From assembly GCF_051903075.1 (NCBI RefSeq), contig NZ_CP182422.1:5952001-6016000 (forward strand): 64,000 nt of DNA, written 5' to 3'. The position numbers were made by a program, and so were the translations under genes. The first letter of the stretch is position 1; each line of letters opens with the position of its first letter. Of this stretch, positions 17,901 to 26,301 are shown in pieces. The notes under the pieces were generated by a model. The model made no database searches, had not been told where the DNA came from, and saw only the letters and a list, made by a program, of their open reading frames with translations. This DNA comes from Embleya sp051903075 (lineage in GTDB: Bacteria; Actinomycetota; Actinomycetes; Streptomycetales; Streptomycetaceae).

Positions 17901-18803
17901 GTGAAGATCCTGCCGCAGGACACGATCGTCGACGTGTCGGCCTACCGCACGGAGTACGTGGACGGCCGGTTGCGCGCCGTCGGTGACGAACTCGTCGACG
18001 AGCTCGTGAAGTTGGTGGCCGAGGGCCACGGTGTCGCGGTCTGCCGCGGCGTCGCGCGGACCCTGGCCGCCCATGGTCTGGACGTCCACGACGAGCACCA
18101 CGCCGCGGTCGCCCGCGACTACCTCGAATCGTTGTTCCGCGCCTTCGGCGAACGGGTGGACGTGGCCGCGTTCAGTCCGGTGTCGATCGGCTACGACCGG
18201 ATCGCCGGGATGGACGTGGACGGATTCAACAAGAACCGGCACTTCACCCCGAACGACGACCACACCACCGCCCGTGAGTTCCTGACCACCAAGTGTGTGC
18301 ACTTCGACGCCGCGACCCCGCTGATCGCCAACATCTACGGACCCAACCTCAACATCGCGGGCGGGCTGCCGGTGATCTGCGACACCCGCGCCTACCTCCG
18401 CGACGCGGAGGTCTCGCCCGCGGATCTGATCGAGCTCATGCCGCACAGCTTCAACGTGGCGGTCAAGGAGGAGCACGCCGAGCGCATCCTCGCCGACTAC
18501 GCCGCCGCCGCGGACGTCGACCTGGACGCCGACCTGGTGATGATCGTGCTGTTCAACGAGGTGGACGGCGGACTGGCGCATGCCGGTTCGGCCCCGCGAC
18601 CGGTCGACGCGCAGCAGCCCTCGCGCCGGCCCATCCGGCACCTGGAGTACCAGTTCCCGGACGCCGACGAACTGGCGAAGTGGTACGCCCACTACCGCCT
18701 GGAGGTGCCCGCGCCGGGTCTGGAGGTTCCCGACGAGGCCGCGCACGAGCGCTACCACCGGGGCGTGGAACCGGTCGGCGCCGACGGCGGGAACCCGCGA
18801 TGA
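17901..18803 (+). CDS. unrecognised protein with HxD motif, possible Fe/2OG-like oxygenase
   Basis: This 300-aa protein belongs to no family I recognise. GTG 17901 follows GGGAG with 6-nt spacing and was preferred over GTG 17883. It is acidic and soluble, without signal peptide or membrane segments. The central stretch TKCVHFDAATPLIANIYGPN has an H-x-D embedded in hydrophobic strands, and a conserved-looking RRPIRHLEYQFP lies about 80 residues later. An H-x-D plus distal H is the metal triad of Fe(II)/2OG oxygenases, but this is pattern reading only. It is coupled to the alpha/beta-hydrolase gene downstream and lies inside the biosynthetic operon, so an enzymatic role is likely. Confidence 0.7.
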   Translation: MKILPQDTIVDVSAYRTEYVDGRLRAVGDELVDELVKLVAEGHGVAVCRGVARTLAAHGLDVHDEHHAAVARDYLESLFRAFGERVDVAAFSPVSIGYDRIAGMDVDGFNKNRHFTPNDDHTTAREFLTTKCVHFDAATPLIANIYGPNLNIAGGLPVICDTRAYLRDAEVSPADLIELMPHSFNVAVKEEHAERILADYAAAADVDLDADLVMIVLFNEVDGGLAHAGSAPRPVDAQQPSRRPIRHLEYQFPDADELAKWYAHYRLEVPAPGLEVPDEAAHERYHRGVEPVGADGGNPR

Positions 18804-19720
18804 CCGCCGAGCGGACGGCGACCGGCGTGCCCGCCATGTCGGAGCGGGACACGAGCGAGCTGGAGGCGCTGCTCGCGGTGCTCACGGAGCGCGACTGGCC
18901 CGAGGACATCGACGAGGCCCGGGTGCACTACGACACCTGGGGCACGCCGATCGCCGCCGACGTCGAGGTGACGGTGCGAGCCGGCGGATACCTGCTCACC
19001 CCGCCGAATGCGGAGGGCACCCGCACCGGTCTCTACCTGCACGGCGGCGGCTACGTGTACGGATCGTTGCGCAGCCACGGCGGCATGGTCGCGGAGCTGG
19101 CCCGGGCGACCCGGTGCCGGATGTTCTTCGTCGACTACCGGCGTGCCCCCGAACACCCCTATCCAGCCGCGCTGGACGACGCGGTGGCGGCCTATCGTGA
19201 ACTCCTCGCCGACGGCGTGGCCCCCTCGGACGTGGTGTTCGCGGGCGACTCGGCCGGCGGCGGGCTGACCCTGACGACCCTGCTCAAGGCCCGCGACCTG
19301 GGCCTGCCGCTGCCCGCCGCGGCGGCGTGCGTGTCGCCGTGGACCGACCTGACCGCCTCGGGCGAGACCTACCGCACCCTGGCCGCCGAGGACCCCCTGG
19401 TCAGCGCGGACGTGGTCGCCCTGGTCACCCGGTCCTACCTGGCCGGCGCCGCGCCCACGACCCCGTACGCGTCACCCCTGTACGCCGATCCGAGCGGACT
19501 GCCGCCGATCCTCGTCCAGGTCGGCAGCCGGGAGATCCTGCTCAGCGACGCGCAGCGTTTCGTCGCCGCGCTCGACCGGGCCGGCTCCACCGGGGTGCTC
19601 GAAGTGTGGCCCGGCATGGTGCACGTGTGGCACCTGCACTACGCCCGCCTGGCCAAGGCACGCGAGGCCATCGACCGGCTCGGGGACTGGCTTCGCTCCC
19701 GAAGCGGGGCGGGCCGGTGA
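18800..19720 (+). CDS. alpha/beta-hydrolase, hormone-sensitive-lipase (HSL) family
   Basis: This 306-aa protein has the HSL oxyanion motif YLHGGGYVYGS, the nucleophile elbow VFAGDSAGGGLT, a catalytic Asp region (QVGSREILLSDA) and a C-terminal His region (GMVHVWHLHY), so a complete Ser-Asp-His triad. The family hydrolyses esters, thioesters or amides of small molecules. It overlaps both neighbours by 4 bases. In this operon it may release an acyl intermediate or open a lactone. Confidence 0.88.
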   Translation: MTAERTATGVPAMSERDTSELEALLAVLTERDWPEDIDEARVHYDTWGTPIAADVEVTVRAGGYLLTPPNAEGTRTGLYLHGGGYVYGSLRSHGGMVAELARATRCRMFFVDYRRAPEHPYPAALDDAVAAYRELLADGVAPSDVVFAGDSAGGGLTLTTLLKARDLGLPLPAAAACVSPWTDLTASGETYRTLAAEDPLVSADVVALVTRSYLAGAAPTTPYASPLYADPSGLPPILVQVGSREILLSDAQRFVAALDRAGSTGVLEVWPGMVHVWHLHYARLAKAREAIDRLGDWLRSRSGAGR

Positions 19721-20943
19721 GCGAGGACGTCGTCGGACCACACCGCTTCCGCAACAACCGCACGATGGTGCCCGCGGCCGAGGCCGCCTGGGGGTTGTCC
19801 GAGAAGAACGGCATGCTCGGCCTGGTCGTCGAGGCCGTCGACGGCCAGAACCGGCTGCGCGAGCTGAGCTCCGGGCACGAGTTCGCCAACCTGTCGTCGT
19901 GCTCGTACCTGGGGTTCAACAGCCACCCCGCGGTGATCGAGGCGGGCCGCGCCGCGCTCGCCGAGGAGCGCATCACCGGCCTGTCCATGGGCGAGTTCCG
20001 CATCCGACTCGGCATCCTGGAACGCCTCGAAGCGGAACTGGCCGAGCACTTCGGTGCGCACGTATTGCCGTCGGTGTCCTGCGGCGTGCTCAGCGCGGCG
20101 ATCCTGCCGCTGCTCGCCTCCGGCCATCTCACCGACGGCGAACCGCTGGTCGTGGTCTTCGACCGGTTCGCGCACTTCTCGATGAACTTCCTCAAGCCGA
20201 TCGTCGCCGACGAGACGCTCGTGCTCACCTGCCCGCACAACGACATGCAGTTCCTGGAGGACGTCTGCAAACGCCACCCGCGCGTCGCCTACGTCTGCGA
20301 GGGCGTCTACTCGGTCGGCGGGCAGGCCGACCTGGCCGGGATCCGCGAACTCCAGGACCGCTACGGCATGTTCGTCTACCTCGACGACTCACACGCACTG
20401 TCCGCGCTGGGCGATCGCGGCGAGGGCCACGCACGCCCGGTCTTTCCCGACCTCGGCTCCCGGACCCTGATCGTCGCCTCGATCGCCAAGGCCTTCGGCA
20501 GCACCGGCGGCATCGCGATGATCGGCGAGCGCGACGTCTTCGAATTCCTCTACCGGTCCGGACCGCTGGCCTGGTCACAGGGGCTGCGCACGGCCGCGGT
20601 CGGCACCACCCTGGGCGCCCTGGACCTGCACCGGAGCCCGGAACTTCGCCGCCGACAGCGGCAACTGTCCCGCAACATCGCCCTGTTCGACGAGCGCCTG
20701 CGCGGACACGACCTGCGGGGCACCGGATCACACATCAAGTTCGTCACCGTCGGCGACAACGACCGGGCGGTCCGGCTGTCCACGGAGCTGTACCGGCGCG
20801 GCTACTACTGCTCCGCGATGTTCTTCCCGATCGTGCCGCGCAACCAGGCCGGCGTGCGGATGATGCTGCGCGGGGACATGCCGACGGCGCTGACCGAGCG
20901 GTTCGCCGACGACCTCGCGGACATCCTGGCGGGGCTGGGATGA
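19717..20943 (+). CDS. PLP-dependent alpha-oxoamine synthase (AONS/SPT-like)
   Basis: This 408-aa fold type I enzyme is close to 8-amino-7-oxononanoate synthase and serine palmitoyltransferase. It has FANLSSCSYLGFNSHPAVIE near the start, cofactor Asp/His in YLDDSHALSALGDRGEGH and Schiff-base lysine K258 in VASIAKAFGSTGG. The family condenses an acyl-CoA or acyl carrier thioester with an amino acid, losing CO2 to give an amino ketone. No biotin genes accompany it. The acyl donor could be the product of the LeuA/MaoC/CitE chain; the amino acid partner is unknown. GTG start overlaps the hydrolase stop. Confidence 0.87.
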   Translation: MSEDVVGPHRFRNNRTMVPAAEAAWGLSEKNGMLGLVVEAVDGQNRLRELSSGHEFANLSSCSYLGFNSHPAVIEAGRAALAEERITGLSMGEFRIRLGILERLEAELAEHFGAHVLPSVSCGVLSAAILPLLASGHLTDGEPLVVVFDRFAHFSMNFLKPIVADETLVLTCPHNDMQFLEDVCKRHPRVAYVCEGVYSVGGQADLAGIRELQDRYGMFVYLDDSHALSALGDRGEGHARPVFPDLGSRTLIVASIAKAFGSTGGIAMIGERDVFEFLYRSGPLAWSQGLRTAAVGTTLGALDLHRSPELRRRQRQLSRNIALFDERLRGHDLRGTGSHIKFVTVGDNDRAVRLSTELYRRGYYCSAMFFPIVPRNQAGVRMMLRGDMPTALTERFADDLADILAGLG

Positions 20944-21827
20944 CCCGCGTGCACACCGACGTCGCGACCGCCGACGTCACCGCCGTGGCCGGGCTGATCC
21001 GCGAGGCGCTGCACAGCGGTGCGGTACGGCGGATGACCGTACCGCTGCGGCAGACCGTCGAGGACACACGCGGCGTGAAGTACCTGTCCATGCCCGCCGT
21101 TTCCACCGACCTCGGCCTCTACATCGCCAAGGTCGCCACCATCGCGCACGGACCCGGATCGACCGTGACCTCCGTGGTCCCGGTCTTCGCCACCTCGACC
21201 GGCGCACTGCTCACGGTCCTGGACGGCGCGCTCGTCACCAACCTCAAGTGCGCCGCGGTGACCGCCGTGGTCACCGACCGCTGCGCCACTCCCGACGCGG
21301 CCGTGCTCGGCATCGTCGGCGCCGGCGTCCAGGCGTGGCAGCAATACCTCGGCGTCCGTGCCGTACGCGACATCGCACTCGTACGGGTCCACTCCCGCAC
21401 CCCCGCGCACGCCGAGGCGCTGTGCGCGCGGATCCGGGCTGCCGGGCGGGCCCGGGCCCTGGTGTGCGCGTCGGCGGCGGAGGCCACCTCGGGGGCCGAC
21501 GTGGTGGCCACGGCGACCACCTCGGTGGACCCGCTGCCGATCGCCGCGGACCTCCCCGCGCATGTGCACGTCAACTGCATGGGCGCGCACACCACGACCT
21601 CGCGCGAGGTCTCCCGCGAACTGCTCGCCTCCGCCACCGTCGTCGTCGAATCGATCGAGACCGCCGTCGCCGAAGCCGGCGTGATCCACCGTACGGCGCT
21701 GGACCTGGAGGCCCTGGAAACCGGTGACCACCCCGGCCTGGCCGACCGCCCGACCGTGTTCAGCTCCACCGGCCACGCCTCACTCGACCTGATCACCTGC
21801 GCCCATCTGGCGCGCCCGTACCGCTGA
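20940..21827 (+). CDS. ornithine cyclodeaminase/mu-crystallin family dehydrogenase
   Basis: This 295-aa protein has the OCD-type N-terminal substrate-binding segment RRMTVPLRQTVEDTRGVKYL and an NAD(P)-binding Rossmann motif VLGIVGAGVQAWQQY at about residues 120-134. Members deaminate and cyclise diamino acids, or reduce/oxidise imines and N-alkyl amino acids (as SbnB does in staphyloferrin B synthesis). It is last in the first coupled block after the oxoamine synthase, so formation or reduction of a cyclic imine from the amino ketone is possible. A 45-nt gap precedes the next gene. Confidence 0.85.
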   Translation: MTRVHTDVATADVTAVAGLIREALHSGAVRRMTVPLRQTVEDTRGVKYLSMPAVSTDLGLYIAKVATIAHGPGSTVTSVVPVFATSTGALLTVLDGALVTNLKCAAVTAVVTDRCATPDAAVLGIVGAGVQAWQQYLGVRAVRDIALVRVHSRTPAHAEALCARIRAAGRARALVCASAAEATSGADVVATATTSVDPLPIAADLPAHVHVNCMGAHTTTSREVSRELLASATVVVESIETAVAEAGVIHRTALDLEALETGDHPGLADRPTVFSSTGHASLDLITCAHLARPYR

Positions 21828-21872
21828 TCGCCGATCACCGATCGCCCGATCGTTTCGAAGGGAAGACCGCAC

Positions 21873-23348
21873 GTGGGAAACGTCGGCAAGGAAGAACTCA
21901 CCGGGGCGCACGACAACGACATCCCCGCCGCGTTCGTCGACTACATGACGGGCAACTGGCGAGAGCAGGAGACGATACTCGCCCCCGTGCCGCACGCGGA
22001 GCGAACCGCCGCCCGGCGCGCCGCGCTGTCGCACGCCTTCCCGGGCGAGACCCTGGTGGTGCCGACCGGGCGCATCCAATGGCGCAGCTACGGCGCGCCC
22101 TACCCGTTCCGGGGCGGCAGCGACCTGATCTGGCTGACGGCGGATCAGGATCCGAACTCGGTACTGGTTCTCCACCCGATCAGCGGCGGCCACGACGCGG
22201 TGTTGTATGTCGACCCCCGGCACGGCCCGGCGTCGGGCGTCGGCTACCTGGACCGCATCCTCGGCGAGGTCTGGCAGGGGCGCTGCCTGTCGCCGGAGGA
22301 GAAGTCCGCGGTACTGGGCGTACAGGCGCGCCCGATCGGCGAACTCCCGACGGTGCTGGGCCGGATTACCGGCCCCGTGCGGGTCCTGCGCGGCTACGAC
22401 ACGGGCATCGACCGGGAGCTGTTGCCCGCGACCGCCGAGAACGCCGTCCGGGACGCGCTGTTGGCGAGCGTGCTGGCCGAACTGCGGTTGCCCAAGGACG
22501 ACTGGGAGCTGGCACAACTTCAGGAGGCCGTCGACATCACCGTGCGCGGCTTCGAAGACGTCGCCCGCGTGTTGCCGAGCGAACGCGCCGTCTCCGAGCG
22601 GCTGTTGGAGGGGATCTTCGCCACCCGGGCGCGACACGACGGCAACGGTGTGGGCTACGCCTCGATCGTTGCCGCCGGCACGCATGCCACCACCCTGCAC
22701 TGGGTCCGCAACGACGGCGAGGTGCGGCCGGACGGGCTGCTGCTGATGGACATGGGCGCCGAGGCGCGCAGTTGCTACACGGCCGACGTGACCCGGACCT
22801 GGCCGGTGTCGGGCGGGTTCAGCGCCGCCGAGCGGGACGTCTACGACATCGTGCACGCGGCGCGCGACGCCGGCCTGGCCGCGATCGCCCCCGGGGTCGC
22901 GTTCGAGGACATCGATCTGGCCTGCAAGCGGGTACAGATCGAGGGGCTGCGCGACCTGGGCCTGGTCAAGGTCGGCGTGGAGGAGGCGCTCGCCGACAAG
23001 CGGCAGCCGTACCGGCGGTGGACGCTGGCCGCGTTCGGCCACATGCTCGGCCTGGACGTGCACGACTGCGGCCACGCACGGCCCGAGCACTACGCCCAGG
23101 GTGTGCTGCGCGAGCGCCATGTGCTCACCATGGAACCGGGCATCTACCTGCAACCGCACGACGAACTGGTTCCGGAGGGGCTGCGCGGGATCGGCGTGCG
23201 GATCGAGGACGACGTACGGGTGACGGCCGACGGCGCGCGGGTGATGTCGGACGCGCTGCCGGTCGCGGCGGCCGACGTCGAGGCGTGGCTGGCCGCGCAA
23301 CGCGAGGCGGGCCCGCGCCTGCCCGGCGACGACGGCCGCGCGGCGTGA
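21873..23348 (+). CDS. M24 metallopeptidase, Xaa-Pro aminopeptidase-like
   Basis: This 491-aa protein has an N-terminal aminopeptidase-P domain (about 1-200) and a C-terminal pita-bread domain. The five metal ligands are visible: Asp in LLMDMGAEA and YTADVTRTWP, His in FGHMLGLDVHDC, Glu in TMEPGIYL and RIEDDVR. It should be an active di-metal peptidase that removes a residue in front of proline or a proline-like ring. It opens the second coupled block and is paralogous to the M24 gene at 29.3 kb. Inside a biosynthetic operon it may trim a peptide intermediate or hydrolyse an unusual amide. Confidence 0.88.
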   Translation: MGNVGKEELTGAHDNDIPAAFVDYMTGNWREQETILAPVPHAERTAARRAALSHAFPGETLVVPTGRIQWRSYGAPYPFRGGSDLIWLTADQDPNSVLVLHPISGGHDAVLYVDPRHGPASGVGYLDRILGEVWQGRCLSPEEKSAVLGVQARPIGELPTVLGRITGPVRVLRGYDTGIDRELLPATAENAVRDALLASVLAELRLPKDDWELAQLQEAVDITVRGFEDVARVLPSERAVSERLLEGIFATRARHDGNGVGYASIVAAGTHATTLHWVRNDGEVRPDGLLLMDMGAEARSCYTADVTRTWPVSGGFSAAERDVYDIVHAARDAGLAAIAPGVAFEDIDLACKRVQIEGLRDLGLVKVGVEEALADKRQPYRRWTLAAFGHMLGLDVHDCGHARPEHYAQGVLRERHVLTMEPGIYLQPHDELVPEGLRGIGVRIEDDVRVTADGARVMSDALPVAAADVEAWLAAQREAGPRLPGDDGRAA

Positions 23349-23557
23349 GCGCCGACTCCGTCGCAGCCGGCGCCGAGCGCGGCGCCGAAGCCGCCGAAGC
23401 CGCCGAGGTCGCCGATCGGGAGTTCGCCGTCGTGCTCGCGCGGCTCGGTATCGACATGCCGCCGGATCTGGCCCCGGGCGTCCTGGCCGGCTACCGCTCG
23501 CTGCGGGCGCACATGGAGCTGCTGCGCGAAAGGGAAAGGGGGAGCGCCGATGTCTGA
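23345..23557 (+). CDS. AtzG-like (DUF4089/GatC-like) small subunit
   Basis: This 70-aa helical protein begins with an Ala/Glu-rich stretch, then REFAVVLARLGIDMPPDLAPGVLAGYRSLRAHMELL. The pattern of a short helical partner ending in a leucine-rich helix, encoded directly before an amidase-signature gene, is that of AtzG/GatC-type subunits that stabilise AtzE/GatA enzymes. GTG overlaps the peptidase stop by 4 bases and its own last 8 bases overlap the amidase start, so the subunits would be made together. Confidence 0.72.
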   Translation: MSADSVAAGAERGAEAAEAAEVADREFAVVLARLGIDMPPDLAPGVLAGYRSLRAHMELLRERERGSADV

Positions 23558-25061
23558 ACCCGAGACCGTGCCCGACACCGTCCCGTCCCGTCCCGGTGGG
23601 CTCGCCGCGCTCTCCGTCGCGGAGGCCGGCGCCCTGCTGCGGGCCGGGCGGCTCTCCTCGGTGGACCTCGTGGAGCACGCGCTGAGCCGGATCGAGGCGC
23701 ACGACGCGACGCTGCACGCCTTCGTCCTGGTCCTGCGCGAGCAGGCGCTGCGCCGCGCCCGGCAGGCCGACCTGGACCTGCGCGCGGGCCTCGACCGCGG
23801 CCCGCTGCACGGCATCCCGTACGCGCTCAAGGACATCTTCGCGGCCGAGGGAGTGCCGACCACCAATCAGTCGTGGCTGACCGTGTCCGACACGGCTGTC
23901 GAGGACAGCGCCGTCGAGGCCCGGCTGCGGGCCGGCGGCGCGGTACTGCTGGGCAAGCTGGCCACCTACGAGTTCGCGCTCGGCGGTCCGAGCCGGGACC
24001 TGCCCTTCCCGGCGGCGGTCAATCCGTGGAACCCCGAGCACATCCCGAGCGGTTCGTCCTCGGGCGCGGGGGTCGCGGTGGCCGCCGGGTTCCTGCGTGT
24101 CGCGTTCGGGTCGGACACCGCCGGCTCGATTCGCGGGCCGGCGTTCCACTGCGGGGTGGTCGGCCTCAAGCCGACCTACGGCAGCGTCTCCGGCCACGGC
24201 GCCACCCCGCTGTCGTACACCATGGACCACTTCGGGCCGCTGGGCTGGACGGTGGCCGACACCGCCGCCGCGTTCCGGGCCGTGGCCGGCCCCGATGCCC
24301 GTGATCCACGTACCCGCGACGCGCCGGTGGGGGAGCCGGATCGACTCGACGGGGACGTGAAGGGGTTGCGGGTGGCGTACTCGACCGCCTGGTACGCCGC
24401 CGACCCGGCCACCCGCCCGGAGATCGTCGCGGGCATCGAACGTGCCCTGACCCACCTCGACCGGCTGGGCGCGATCGTCGAAGAGTGCGAACTCCCGCCC
24501 TACGAAACGCTCAACGCCTGCGGCCGGATCATCCTGGCGGCTGAGGGCTTCGCCGTACACGAGCACAATCTGCGCGGCTTCCCCTGGTCGTACGGGCGGT
24601 ACACCTACCAGAAGCTGATGCCCGGAGCCGGGATCGGCGCGAGCGACCTGCTGCGCGCTTTGGCGGTGCGCGGGCAACTCGTCGAGGAGTTCCGGCACCG
24701 GGTGTTCGCCGAGCACGACGTGTTGATCACCGCCTGTGGCCAGGCCACCGCGTCGCGGTTCGACGACTTTCCCACCGACTGGCCGCCACCGAGGTTGGCC
24801 AACGACATGCAGACGATCCCGTTCGCCGTCACCGGGCATCCGGCCATGTCGCTGCCGATCGGGTTCGCCGGCAACGGCCTGCCGATCGGATTGCAGCTGG
24901 TGGGACGCGAGTTCGGCGAGGCGGACCTGTTCCGGGCGGGCGCGGCGATCGAGGCCGCGTTCGGCCGCCGCGACGTTCGGCCGCCGGCGTTCGGGACCGG
25001 CCCGGACGCCACGCGCCCTCGACCCGACCCCGATGCGGAGCCCGCCGATGTTCGCCGCTGA
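23550..25061 (+). CDS. amidase-signature family hydrolase (AtzE/GatA-like)
   Basis: This 503-aa protein has the Ser-cisSer-Lys triad of the amidase-signature family: K94 in YALKDIFAAEGVPTTNQSW, the serine run of IPSGSSSGAGVAVAAG (about 167-172) and nucleophile S193 in GSDTAGSIRGPAF. The rest (VVGLKPTYGSVSGHG, GFAGNGLPIGLQLVGREFGE) is standard for the family. With the AtzG-like subunit before it, it resembles AtzE/GatA complexes that hydrolyse small amides such as biuret derivatives, or transfer ammonia. It may hydrolyse or form an amide in the product. It overlaps the ATP-grasp gene by 14 bases. Confidence 0.88.
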   Translation: MSEPETVPDTVPSRPGGLAALSVAEAGALLRAGRLSSVDLVEHALSRIEAHDATLHAFVLVLREQALRRARQADLDLRAGLDRGPLHGIPYALKDIFAAEGVPTTNQSWLTVSDTAVEDSAVEARLRAGGAVLLGKLATYEFALGGPSRDLPFPAAVNPWNPEHIPSGSSSGAGVAVAAGFLRVAFGSDTAGSIRGPAFHCGVVGLKPTYGSVSGHGATPLSYTMDHFGPLGWTVADTAAAFRAVAGPDARDPRTRDAPVGEPDRLDGDVKGLRVAYSTAWYAADPATRPEIVAGIERALTHLDRLGAIVEECELPPYETLNACGRIILAAEGFAVHEHNLRGFPWSYGRYTYQKLMPGAGIGASDLLRALAVRGQLVEEFRHRVFAEHDVLITACGQATASRFDDFPTDWPPPRLANDMQTIPFAVTGHPAMSLPIGFAGNGLPIGLQLVGREFGEADLFRAGAAIEAAFGRRDVRPPAFGTGPDATRPRPDPDAEPADVRR

Positions 25062-26301
25062 GAACCGCCCCTTCCTGACCGAGTTGTCCGCCGCCCACAA
25101 ACCCGACGAACTCGCCCTGGCCCGCGCCGCCTCCGACCGGCACCTGCGCGATCTCGGCTTCCTCTTCCCGACCCTGCCCACACACTTCCGGATGGACCGC
25201 GACACCCACGACGAACTGCACACCGCCACCGCTCGGTTGGTCTCGGCGCACGAAAAGGTGATGCGGCACGTATGCGCGACGTTGTCGCCCACCGAACTGG
25301 CCGAGACCTTCCACATCCCGGCGACGATGGCCGAACACATCGACTGCGCCCGGCTGGGCCCGGGCCTCGCGCTGGCCCGCGCCGACATCATCCCCACCGA
25401 ATCCGGATACGCCTTCTGCGAGTTGAATACCTTCTCCGGTGTCGGCGCCGGCGAGTGTCACCACAGCGCGAAGTTGTACGCCGACCTGCTCGGCCGCCCC
25501 GTCGCGGGCGGATCGCCGTTTCTGGACCTCGCCCTGCACTACGTGGACCGCTGCAACCGGCTGGGCCTGGAACGCGTGGTCGTGCTCGACTGCGTGCGGC
25601 ACGCCCGACGCGGCTACGGCCGGGACCAGCCCCTGGTGGACTATCTGCGGCTGCTCGCGCCCGATCTCGAGGTCGCCTACCGCGACGAGACCACCTATCC
25701 GGCGCAGTGGCTGCGCCCGGAGCAGGCCCGCAAGATCCTCGTGCACCGGCTGATCACCTTCGGCGACACCGACGACGAGGGCACCTTCCTCAAGTCGGTG
25801 GCCGACAGCGGCGCCACCGTCACGTCCCTGTTCGAGGCCGAACTCGGCATGCACCGCCGGTGGTTCTCGCTGCTGTGCGATCCCGGCCTGGCGCACCTGT
25901 TGGACGCCGACGAACGCGAGACGGTGCGCCGCTACGTGCCCACCACCTTCGACCTCGACCCGGACATTCTCGACGACGTGCTGGCCGCCCGCGCCGACTA
26001 CGTCTTCAAGCACAGCTACAGCTACGGCGGCGACGGTGTGCTGATCGGCGCCGAACACTCCGAGCCCGCGCTGCGCGCCCGGATCGTGGCCGACGGCGTC
26101 GGCACCTGGACCGCGCAGCGTATGGTGCGCGCGGCCACGCTGGACCTGCCCACCGCCGACGGCGGCACCGCCACACACCGGTTCGTGCTCGGCGTCTACG
26201 CCTACGGCGACCGTACGAACGGGGCGTTGGTTCGGGCCTCGGCCGCGTCCACGGTGGTCAACGCCTCCCGAGGGGCGGTGTCCTGGGCCTTCACCGACTG
26301 A
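25048..26301 (+). CDS. ATP-grasp-like ligase
   Basis: This 417-aa protein has features of ATP-grasp and glutathionylspermidine-synthase-like ligases: LARADIIPTESGYAFCELNT (substrate/metal face), YVFKHSYSYGGDGVLIGAEH (Lys plus glycine-rich ATP loop) and TAQRMVRAATLDLP. It should activate a carboxylate as acyl phosphate and join it to an amine. It is the last gene of the 12-gene operon, starting inside the amidase gene. Its stop lies 11 bp inside the convergent regulator gene, so the two transcripts overlap tail to tail. It is the best candidate for amide assembly in a cluster with no NRPS. Confidence 0.72.
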   Translation: MFAAENRPFLTELSAAHKPDELALARAASDRHLRDLGFLFPTLPTHFRMDRDTHDELHTATARLVSAHEKVMRHVCATLSPTELAETFHIPATMAEHIDCARLGPGLALARADIIPTESGYAFCELNTFSGVGAGECHHSAKLYADLLGRPVAGGSPFLDLALHYVDRCNRLGLERVVVLDCVRHARRGYGRDQPLVDYLRLLAPDLEVAYRDETTYPAQWLRPEQARKILVHRLITFGDTDDEGTFLKSVADSGATVTSLFEAELGMHRRWFSLLCDPGLAHLLDADERETVRRYVPTTFDLDPDILDDVLAARADYVFKHSYSYGGDGVLIGAEHSEPALRARIVADGVGTWTAQRMVRAATLDLPTADGGTATHRFVLGVYAYGDRTNGALVRASAASTVVNASRGAVSWAFTD

